The position numbers and the translations under genes are program-made. A stretch of DNA of 64,000 nt from Sciurus carolinensis (taxonomy: Eukaryota > Chordata > Mammalia > Rodentia > Sciuridae), in NCBI RefSeq assembly GCF_902686445.1, contig NC_062216.1, positions 10,871,084-10,935,083 on the forward strand, read 5' to 3'. This document shows, piece by piece, positions 55,716 to 64,000 of the stretch. Within the stretch, counting starts at the first letter, position 1, and every line of letters begins with the position of its first letter. The notes under the pieces are model-generated. The model worked only from the letters and a program-made list of their open reading frames with translations, did no database searches and was not told the DNA's origin.

Positions 55716-55864
55716 TGTGGTCACAGCACTGAACTTGCTCCTGAGCCTCCAACCAGAAACCTGGCCTTAGCTTGAGGGAGGGCAGTCATGAAGGGAAGCA
55801 CAGGTAGGTAGAGATGGAAGGAGGGGAAGGGAACATTCTAGAAGTTTGCCAACTGAACAAGAAA

Positions 55865-56060
55865 TCACCAACTGTTTGCCACGTATTTTGCAGGGTTCAT
55901 TCTATTACTTCATCTAATAGTTATCATAGCCCTGTGAGGAAAATATTTTAATTCCCTTGAAATATTAAGACTTAGGGTAAGGAAACACGGCCTAAGTTAC
56001 ATAGTCAAGGGTGTGGGGGAAGACGGGGGTTTGGAACACACATCTTCAGACTCAGACTCT
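55865..56060 (-). mobile_element. MIR SINE, antisense
   Basis: TTATCATAGCCCTGTGAGGA, AGGGTAAGGAAACACGGCCT, AGTTACATAGTCAAGGGTGT and CAGACTCAGACTCTCTGGTC follow antisense MIR order, nearly complete. Confidence 0.75.
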
Positions 56061-56789
56061 CTGGTCTTCTCTATTGTTCCATACAATGGACACCCAGGAA
56101 TCCCCAGCGAAGTCTCCAGTTTTAATCACGATACCAACAGAGAACAGAAGGTGGGGGGCTTCACTTTGTATGGTGTCTGGCCCAAAGGTTGGGGGCTGAG
56201 ATGCACATGAATTGAGGGAAAAGGAGAGGGCAGGACATGCCTGATCCAGGATGTTGGTGCTGTCCAGCACCACAGAGAAGCATCCAAAAGGCAGATGCTG
56301 GGCCCTGGGAGAGCAAGAGAGTCACCAGCCAGGGGCCAGGGCCGTGCCAGAGCACAGAAGGACCAGCTCCAAGTGGAAGAGACACTGGGGAACGAGGTGG
56401 TGGGGGGCGGAGGGACAAAGGCTTGGTGCAGGGCAGGGCTGCGTGGGAGCAGAGGATTCTGCAAGCTGCCCTGCCCGCATCACAAGCATCCTGAGAACAA
56501 GTGCAAGCAGAGAGATCCGGCCCTTCAAGAACCACCTACCCAGCCGCCCCCTCAAAGATATTACCCAATGCCAAGTAAAAGCCAAACAGCAAACAATTCG
56601 GGCCCCCGGATGATGAGCACTATCTCTGGAGCATAATGCTGGCCACCTCTGACAGTTACCTTCCTCTAGCTGCAGAGAGAAACCAGGGAACTGTTTGTAT
56701 TGTCTGCGGTGCTCCAAGTACAATGCTGGGAGGTGTGATCACACTTCCTTTACTGGTTGCTAAGCATATTGTTACTAGGCAACAGGACC
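56061..56789. other. Single-copy sequence
   Basis: Several frames overlap on both strands at 56126-56723; none has a recognisable domain. Confidence 0.4.
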
Positions 56790-57060
56790 GAGATGATGCA
56801 CAAGGCTGAAGTTCTAGGAGGTGTGCACGTCGGAGTGTGCGTGCTGGGGAAGGGCTGGGAAGTGGAGTGGTAAGAAGAGCGGGCAGGCTTTAGCACTCTG
56901 CGTACACGTATGATTACATGACCGGGTGATCCCACAACACGTACAGCCAGAAGAATGAGAAGGCACACTCCATTTATGCACGGTGTGTCAAAATGCATTC
57001 TACTGTCATGTGTAATTAATTCGAACAAATTTAAAAAATTTTTAAATTAAAAAAAAAAGA
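56790..57060 (+). mobile_element. L1 3' UTR, sense
   Basis: CGTACACGTATGATTACATG, AGCCAGAAGAATGAGAAGGC, TGTGTCAAAATGCATTCTAC, GTCATGTGTAATTAATTCG and an A-rich end. Same 3'-UTR type as 18961-19262. Confidence 0.85.
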
Positions 57061-57662
57061 TTTATACTTTGAAAAAACTAAAAAGAAATGTAGGCTCTGT
57101 TGATTTTGCTTTTACTGAGGGGTCTTAGCAAGTGCTGTTTAGGAGTGTCCTGTCTTGCAGAGGGAACATGGTAGAGATCACAGGACTTCTGAATGATCAG
57201 GGTCAAATGAAGAACCATCTGAGTATTCGCAGCTTAGCAGAAAGGCCAGATTCGGCTTAAGACTGTTCCCCAAGAGCACTATCTTTCAACAGGTAAGTTT
57301 CAGGAATCAGGTTTCCCTGGTTTTCAACTTCTGGGATCTTTCGATTTTTTTTTTATGCGCTATTCAGTTCTCATTTTATCTAGATCATTTTATCTCAATT
57401 GGAAAGAAAAGCATCTTTAGTTTGTGAAGCTTCACACCCTTGCGATGATGTGATGCTCTAGAAGTAAGCAGAATGGGCCACATCAGGAGAAATGGTCTCT
57501 CCATCTCTCCGGGCATCTGATGCTCAGCATCAGAGACGACCGGAAGAGCGTCCCTGCAAGAGAAGCGGGGAGCAGAGACAAAAGCATGGAGACGAAAATA
57601 TAGGGTGCGCTCTGAAAAGATGAGGTCAGGTCAGCATAACTAGATGAGAGGCAGCAGAATGC
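57061..57662. other. Single-copy sequence
   Basis: Nothing recognised. Confidence 0.4.
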
Positions 57663-58038
57663 GCTGGGCTGAATTATGACCCACAAAATTCATATGTTCA
57701 AGCCCCAGTACCTCAGCATGTGATGCGGGTGGAGATGGGCCTTTACAGAGGTGACTGGGATAAGATGAGTTCATATGGGTGGTCCTTTCTCCAATCAGAC
57801 TGGTGTCTTTATAAGAAGAGGACATTAGGACACAGCCACACACACAGAGGGAGACCATGGAAAGATCCAAGGAGAAGACAACCATCTGCAAGACAAGAAG
57901 AGCGGCCTTCTAAGGAAGCAGACCTGCTGACGACTTGACCTTGAATTTCCAACCTCCAGGACTGGGAGAAAATAAAGATCTGCTGTTAAAGCCATCGGTC
58001 TGGCGTTTTGTTTTGGCAGCCCAAGTTGACTCACACCG
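57663..58038 (+). repeat. MLT1-type MaLR LTR
   Basis: GGGCTGAATTATGACCCACA, ATTCATATGTTCAAGCCCCA, GATGGGCCTTTACAGAGGTG, TCTTTATAAGAAGAGGACAT, TTGAATTTCCAACCTCCAGG, AAAATAAAGATCTGCTGTTA and AGCCCAAGTTGACTCACA are in LTR order. Confidence 0.85.
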
Positions 58039-59535
58039 GAATGAGGAGGAGCGAGGCTGGTAGAAGGGGCCAGAGGCGAATTGCAGAGGAGCCGTGGGGT
58101 CGTAAAAGTCAGGCTGAGGAATTCAAACACGAAGGGATTTGTAGATGCATTTCACTTACTAAACTTAATTAGAAAAAAAAAAGTATTGCAAAACACAAAG
58201 TTCACTTAGAGAGGGGAAGATAGGAGCCCGCAATGGCAGGAGGCTGCAAACCACCAGCCGAGAAGTTCTGCTTTCTGTGGTGGCATGTCTACTGCTGGCC
58301 ATGACTTTTCAAGATGGTAACAAAATCACTTGTCCAGAACTGGAGGGCCACAGAGGCAGGGCATGTGGACCACCACCTGAAGCAAGGAAATGGGAGCGAC
58401 TTTCTATGTCAAGCCCAGATCAGAGAACAAGTGGGTGGTCGGGTCCCCTATCTTTGAGGGCTGTCCTAAGGAACAGCCACTGTCCTGGGCTGTTGCCCAG
58501 CTCAGTTCTAGAACCAGAGCATGTGAGATTTCAGCTAGGTGAGAGGAACAACCTTGTAGCAGTAGGAAGCATCCAACGATGGAATGCAAGGTTGGGACAA
58601 AACCTTCTAACGGGTGCTGGAGGAAAATAAATCCTCTCCCTGAGGAGGAGTTCACACTAGCTGACTTTGAGCAGTGAACTTGGGTTTGTTGGGGGCATTT
58701 CCAGTCCTTCATGATGCTCCCTTTCTCTGGAATGAGGGGAGACTCTATGTTACTTTCTCCTAGGGCAGCATGGAGCAGAAAACAAAGAATTCTAGGAGAA
58801 TAAACCCAAGAACCCCCAAAGCCTCGTGGGCTCTTTCCCATCTGCAAATGGAACACAGGAGCCACAGTGGAGAAGTACCTCCAACACCCACCAAGGTCCC
58901 GAGCGCCTGGACGTGTAGCTGGATCAGGTCCTGCACACCTTCGTTACAGGCTGAGTAGAGTTTTAAAAGAAACCTGGAGAACTGACTAACTGCCAAATAC
59001 TGCCCAGGTCACTAGACAGGGCCCACTCACAGGCAGAAGGAGGAGGGTGCCCGCTATGGCCCATGAAAAGTCAGTGTGGCCACTAAATCTGAGCTGGGCA
59101 AGAGCAGGGCCAGGCAGCCTAACAGAGGTGGCATGGCAGAAAGCTGGGCAGGACTTCAAGGAGTGAAAATGAAGAAAGAGGAAGCAAGAGGAGATAAGGA
59201 AGACTTGGGTGGAAGAGGTAGCTCTTCCGGCTGAGGAATGAGAGGTGAAAACCTTCCGGGGACCAGGGGCTCTTGCCAGGCTCAGTCACTTTGTAACCAG
59301 TGGCGTGCACATCTCCTGCTTCCTGGAGCTCCTGGTCACGGCCCATGGCCCACGGCCCTCGGCCCTCACTGCGGCCCTGGGTTCTGGGCAGCTGTTGCGT
59401 CTACAGTTCCTTCTTACGTGTTTCCTTGACTCGCCTCCCATGAATGTGTCAGGCCCGTCGTGGGTTTCATTGTTGTCCAGGCCTGAACTCACCTGCAGGT
59501 AATAGGATGGGTTTGCCTCTCATCCATCTCCTCAC
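58039..59535. other. Single-copy sequence
   Basis: No exon recognised. Frames of 117 (plus) and 153 (minus) codons at 58277-58865 overlap and lack domains. Confidence 0.4.
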
Positions 59536-59539
59536 AACC

Positions 59540-59690
59540 AGAAAGCCAGTGCTGCAGTTCTTTACCGATAAGTTACCCAGTCCCACGAAAACACTATGAC
59601 CATGAGCATTTGGCAGATAGGAAGGTTGAACTGAGAGGGGTTGAGAAGTGCTTAGGGTCACATGGTTGGGAAGCAGAGGGTCCACGCCTT
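59540..59690 (-). mobile_element. MIR SINE, antisense
   Basis: AAGGTTGAACTGAGAGGGGT, GCTTAGGGTCACATGGTTGG and GAAGCAGAGGGTCCACGCCT match antisense MIR. Confidence 0.6.
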
Positions 59691-61309
59691 GAGCTTGAGT
59701 CCTTGTCCCAGCCCTATGACCTGCCTCACTGATGGACTGGAGAGTTGCTTAAATGCAAACCAATGTCCCCTCACCCCAAACTGGGAGACTCATTGATCTA
59801 TATTTTAAAAAGCAAAAATATCAGCTCCAACTTTGTGCTGGGGCAGGGAGGCCTGGGGGAACATAGCAGAGAGGGCACACAAATAATCGAGGGGACATGC
59901 ATCCCAATTTCCTGAAAAGTCAAAGACAGGATCAGGAACCAAGACTCAGAGCCCTTTCTCCAATCCAAGGGCATTTTCCTTTAGACACCTACTCCGAGGA
60001 ATTTCTTTTTTTTAAAGCAAAAGACCAGAATCCCGGGGATAATGGTAATGGCTAATGAATTAGGTTCAAGTTGAAGAGCAGTTTCCAAGAGCACCTCTGC
60101 GGAGAAGCTGAACTGAAACCAACTCAAGGACATCGTGGGAATTGAGTTCTCTCCAAGGCAACGCTGTCATTTTGTTAGACTGGTGTCCCAGAGCTGCATG
60201 GGAACCTTTCAGGCTTCTGGGACTCATGTGGGGTACACAGGTCAGGCGATACCATGATCCGGGGGGCGCACGGTGACTTTGTTTGAGAGGAATGAAGGAA
60301 AAGACCTGAAGTAGAGTTGGTGCCGAGGAACGGTGTTCAGAAATCATGTGAGTGTCGAGGGATGCAGGGGAAGGCTTGGCTATGTTGCTGGAGAGATCCG
60401 GAGGGAAAAGGTCTGGGATAAGTACAGGAACGAGGGTGGGGGGAGTCAAAAATTAGAAAAAGAAGGATCAATCACAAGATGAAATTCCTGAGACTGGTTG
60501 GATGCCAAAGACAGCACAGTTTCTTGCCTGAGCAAAACATTCCTAATACAGCTCTGGGGGTGGCTGTTCCCTGAGTAAGGAGGTTAGTAATTGCATGATT
60601 TTCAGGGCTGAGGAGCCCCCTACCCCTGGCTCTGTGCCACATCAGCTCGTGGTTGGTTCTGCAATGGCCTCCCCTTCCCCGTGGCCGCCAAGGCCTCCGT
60701 AAGTACCTCTCCAGAAGGCGGCCAGCAAGGGCAGGTGCAAACAGGTTTGGGTTTGCTTTCACCCATCTCTGTGGTTCAGCAGACCCTCGTGGAACCCAGT
60801 CTCCACTACGACCCACTGAGGGGCACAGGCCCCTGGACTCTGTCCTCAGGATTCCTCCTCTAACTGGGAAAGTCAATATATAACAAAGGGCACAGTAAGG
60901 CAGAAGGAAAGTCCCAACGGAGCAGGGAGAGGCCTGTGGAGACGCTCGGCGGGAAGAGAGGAGCCCATTCAGGGGGACGGCAGGGATGCAGGAGCGGTGT
61001 CCCGACTGAGACTGCACCGTGGACAAAGGCAATCCAGGGAAGCCAACCTGGTGGCCAGGGCACCGTGGGCAGACAGATGGCAGAGCCCATGGAAACGTGG
61101 TAATTGTTTCAGCATCAGAACCATTTTTGGAGCTCTAGGAGCAAAGCTGAGTAAAACCCAAACAGGGGGACATGGCTGAGTGGGTCCTACTGCAGGCATG
61201 TGCAGGAACAGGCCAAGAGCGCGGCGAGGGGCCTAAATGTGCACCCCCAGGAACGGAAGTGGAAAGGCACTTGAGGTGCTGTCCTGCGGGGCCTGTATCA
61301 GGTGGTTTT
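59691..61309. other. Single-copy sequence
   Basis: No exon recognised. A 186-codon minus frame at 60472-61032 has no domain and overlaps plus-strand frames. Confidence 0.4.
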
Positions 61310-61450
61310 CAAAGTGTAATGCCCAGGCCACCTGCCGCGCCGTCAGGAGTGAGATTCTCAGGCCCAGCCTGACGTGCTCTCAGGAGCCCTGGAGCTGGAG
61401 TTGTGGATTTGGGTTTGAAAGCTCCTCCAGGTGATTCTGATACCTTGAAA
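61310..61450 (+). mobile_element. MER5A-type hAT MITE fragment
   Basis: GGTGGTTTTCAAAGTGTAAT, GAGATTCTCAGGCCCAGCC, GAAAGCTCCTCCAGGTGATT and TCTGATA match MER5A order, lacking the last terminal repeat. Confidence 0.75.
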
Positions 61451-62906
61451 AAGCATGACCCCCAGGCTACGCTGGAGGATCTGTGGCACCCCGTGGTCAG
61501 TAAAGCGGCCATTGCTGCCACCTGCTCCCTCTCAGGACATTCTCCCCCTGAATGGCCCATCCCAGGACCAAGGACTCCTCGGGGTCCACATCTCCCTCAG
61601 CAGCTTGTCTTAATCTGAATCCCTCTGATGCCCTTTGGTCCCACAGAGACCAGACTAGAGACCATCTCCAGACTGTACTTTTCCTCAGGTGTTTTCCCTA
61701 ACACCTCCCCAGATCTGAACAAATGTGTGAGCTGCGAATCGTTACATTTACTGGATTAGGATCAGGAGGCAAAGGGGACAAAACAAGGTCCCTGCCTTCC
61801 CACCGCTCCATTTAGCAGGCGTGTACTTGTGAAAAATAATTTTATCTCAAGAAAATAAGTGCCAGGCACAACTGGATGCAGCAGCCAAGTGCTCCGGGAG
61901 GGGTGTGGGGGTGGGGGTGGGGGGGCGGAATGCAAGCTTCTGTCCTTGCCCAAGCCCTCGGCCTCCCCCAGAGCCGTGTCCTGGACATCCTCTTTGCTTT
62001 GGCATTCCTGTGCGATTGGCTGTTCCAACTCTTGGGCAAAAATGCGTGCCTGGCCGCCCCCTTGCTTTCCAGGTCGGTGTCCTCTCTGTGGGTTCCCCTC
62101 CTGTGGAGAAGCACATCTCACCTCCTGCCTCCCGCGGAGCCACGTTGGTTCTTGCCCACCTGGCCACGCCCACTGTTCTCCTCTCCCCACCCCCACTGCA
62201 AACACAAGTCAGGGAAGAAAGCAGCCTCTCTGGCAGCATGCAGCAGGCACTGTGGACCTGACTACGCCCTGCAGGGCTTGCATCTCCATGGCTTGCACTG
62301 GCCTGGCCTGCCTGCTGCCCTTGGCCACACCCAGAATGCCTGCTTGCAGATCTCCCACCCAGAGCTCCTCTGCTGGGCACAAGAGCTCTTCTGGCCTGGG
62401 GCCAGAGTCCTCCTCTCCAAAACAAAACGCTGGCTCTCTCCTCTGCCTGAAAACTCCTATAGCTACACATCCGGTTTCTATACACCCCATAGCTCCCTGA
62501 TGCTTGAGAATAATGTCCAAGGGCAAGCTACCATGATGGAAGGCCTGTCTGCATCCCGCCAGTACTATTCCCACTAGGATCCTGCAGGAGCAGGCCACCT
62601 GAGCTGTCCGCAGCTTCCCCAGTCGGCCTGCGGGCTTTCATTCTAGAAAGCTCCGCATCACCTTCTTCTGCCTGGTTCACTTCTATCTGTTCTTCACAAC
62701 CTTTCCCAGCACCACCTCGTTTGTGGTGCCTTTGAGCCTTGCCTTGGAGACGCTGGCAGCTCTGGCGTTGTGGCTCCGTGGCATCTGCAGCCCTCTCCGG
62801 CAGCACAGTCATGTGACTGCACGCATGGCTCTTTCATCTTGAGGGTAGTGTCCTGCTCCCCTCCGCCACCCCTGTGCTTAGCTTAGCTCCTGACCCAGAG
62901 TAAATA
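61451..62906. other. GC-rich single-copy sequence, open on both strands
   Basis: At 61847-62577 frames of 213 and 233 codons on plus and 212 on minus overlap. The peptides are Ser/Pro/Leu/Cys-rich with no recognised domain. Mutual overlap on opposite strands argues for stop-poor GC composition. No gene called. Confidence 0.4.
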
Positions 62907-63247
62907 CAGTCGCCCTCAGTATCCACAGGACACTGGTTCCAAGACCCCACTGCAGATAACAACCCCACAGATGCACAAGTCCCTTGCCTTACAGAAAATG
63001 GCGCAGTCCTTCCATATTTGCATACCTACACACATCCTCCTGTACATTTACATCATCTGCATATTACTTATAATACCTAATAACAATGTCTGTGCTATGC
63101 AAATAGTCGTTACACTGCATTGTTAAAAGAGTAACAATAAGGAAACCAAGACTGCACACCTTCTGTTTGGATGTGACCATCGTAGGGCCGGTTACATCCA
63201 CCGTTGGATGAACTGGCAGATGCGGAACCCACAAAAACGGCTGACTG
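62907..63247 (+). mobile_element. MER2-type Tigger MITE, near full length
   Basis: It begins CAGTCGCCCTCAGTATCCAC, preceded by TA (62905-62906), and ends GGCTGACTG, giving complementary CAGTC...GACTG ends. Internal GGTTCCAAGACCCCACTGCA, CAGATGCACAAGTCCCTTGC and GCATATTACTTATAATACCT. At 341 bp it is close to the usual MER2 length as I know it. Same family as 26312-26600. Confidence 0.87.
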
Positions 63248-64000
63248 GAACGTGGCGGTCTTCAGACTCACTGCTTCAAAGCTACCAACTCCACACTCTT
63301 GATAAAGGAAGCATGACTTTGAGAGAAAATAAGGACTTCTTCCTTGCAGATGTTCAAAACCAAGGGAAACATTCACCTAGAGGACAGGCAGACACTCCTG
63401 ACACAGTATGGAAGGAAGGACTAGCTGTCACTGCCCCTGGAGCACACTGAGTTTGGTCTAGAAAAGGACTCAAGTTCTACGGAAAAGATCTGGATGCTCA
63501 TCTGATCCAGGCAGCTCTGAAGCCCTAGTTCCAAATCCCTGCACCACCACTGGAACAGGAAGGCGTCTCTGCACACTCTGCATACTGCTCTGCACAGTTG
63601 CTCCCCCACTGCACTCCCTGCACGCCCTCCAGAGCAACTCACAGGAATCTGCCCATCAAGCTGCTGCTGTGAAGTTTCTCCAAAGAGCAATACTCTCGGC
63701 CCTTCTTGCCTCTCAGGGTCTGAGCCCTTAAAAATCATCCCTCAAGTGTGGGCCCATGTCTGTCACTTCTTCATGTCTGGCCACAGGTTCCTTTCTTATC
63801 TTCTTGCCTGATATTCTTCCTCTTTCCCTTGCTCACTCTCACCCCAGACACTAAGTTCCCTTTGCTAGCTCGCATATGTTTCCTTGGGGGAGGACCAAAG
63901 GGGAAGAACAGAGAGGGGAATCTCTGTCCATGGAAGCTGGTGGTGAATCATGGTGAGTATAGTCACTGAGGTGACCAGACTGTCCCACACGGAGGCGGGA
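63248..64000. other. Single-copy sequence to the window edge
   Basis: No gene or clear repeat recognised; short open frames only. Confidence 0.4.

Larger units (their letters stand above)
1..64000 (-). other. PTK2B: PTK2B locus, partial: start-codon exon with flanking introns or 5' region
   Basis: Inference from the single recognised exon at 13774-14014 on the minus strand. PTK2B is known in mammals to have long 5'-untranslated introns and a long coding region, so sequence left of the exon should be the first coding intron and sequence right of it 5'-UTR introns or upstream DNA. I looked on the minus strand left of the exon for the rest of the FERM F1 lobe and saw nothing convincing, which implies that the next coding exon lies beyond position 1. 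No strong CpG-island promoter is evident to the right. How far the transcription unit extends to either side is not shown by the sequence. Confidence 0.55.

Noticed and set aside
60472..61032. 186-codon minus-strand frame
   Set aside because: No recognisable motif, overlapping plus-strand frames, ordinary intronic composition.
61847..62577. Frames of 213, 233 and 212 codons overlapping on both strands
   Set aside because: GC-rich, stop-poor sequence gives long frames in several phases at once, and no domain was recognised. Codon-substitution analysis across squirrels would be decisive.

Overview
The window looks like nuclear DNA of a squirrel-family rodent (squirrel, ground squirrel or marmot type). 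The evidence is its repeat fauna: tRNA-Ala-derived ID-type SINEs, composite SINEs joining an ID-like and a 7SL/B1-like part in both orders, young L1 3' ends of one recurring type, and MaLR solo LTRs. Older mammal-wide repeats (MIR, L2, MLT1, MER2, MER5, MER20, old L1) lie beneath them. There is no bacterial-style gene packing.

One real coding exon is recognisable. On the minus strand, 13774-14014 is the start-codon exon of PTK2B (PYK2/FAK2, a focal-adhesion-family tyrosine kinase). It has a polypyrimidine tract and AG acceptor, a 37-nt 5' leader with a four-codon upstream ORF, 68 codons ending in phase 0, and a GTATGTG donor. No other PTK2B coding exon was found. Transcription runs right to left, so 1-13773 should be the first coding intron and 14015-64000 should be 5'-UTR introns or upstream sequence. 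Non-coding PTK2B exons may be present but cannot be pointed to from sequence alone.

Layout. 0-7 kb: MLT1/MaLR LTRs, an antisense L2 split by an hAT MITE, and an ID SINE. 7.36-9.91 kb: a 2.55-kb (ATC/ACC/AAC)n satellite seeded at a MIR tail, with higher-order duplications. 10-12.4 kb: L2 remnants. 13.8-14.0 kb: the PTK2B exon. 14.6-17.0 kb: a 5'-inverted L1. 18.3-21.8 kb: a MaLR LTR, an L1 3' end, a young L1 nested in an old L1, and a solo LTR with a 5-bp target duplication. 22-35 kb: mostly single-copy intron with MER2, ID, MIR, a nested SINE pair and a second solo LTR. 35.8-37.8 kb: three consecutive antisense L1 3' ends. 38-47 kb: GC-richer single-copy sequence with a Tigger-type MITE and a B1-ID SINE that carries a tetranucleotide microsatellite. 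47.4-51.2 kb: L1 3' ends, MaLR/MLT1 and old L1. 51-64 kb: mostly single-copy, with a composite SINE holding a 61-bp L1 stub, an L1 3' UTR, MLT1, MIR, MER5A and a near full-length MER2.

Most long open frames outside the exon fall inside repeats or GC-rich stretches and look like chance. I found no complete novel gene system. The most unusual objects are the satellite inside a probable PTK2B intron and the group of rearranged or nested L1 insertions.
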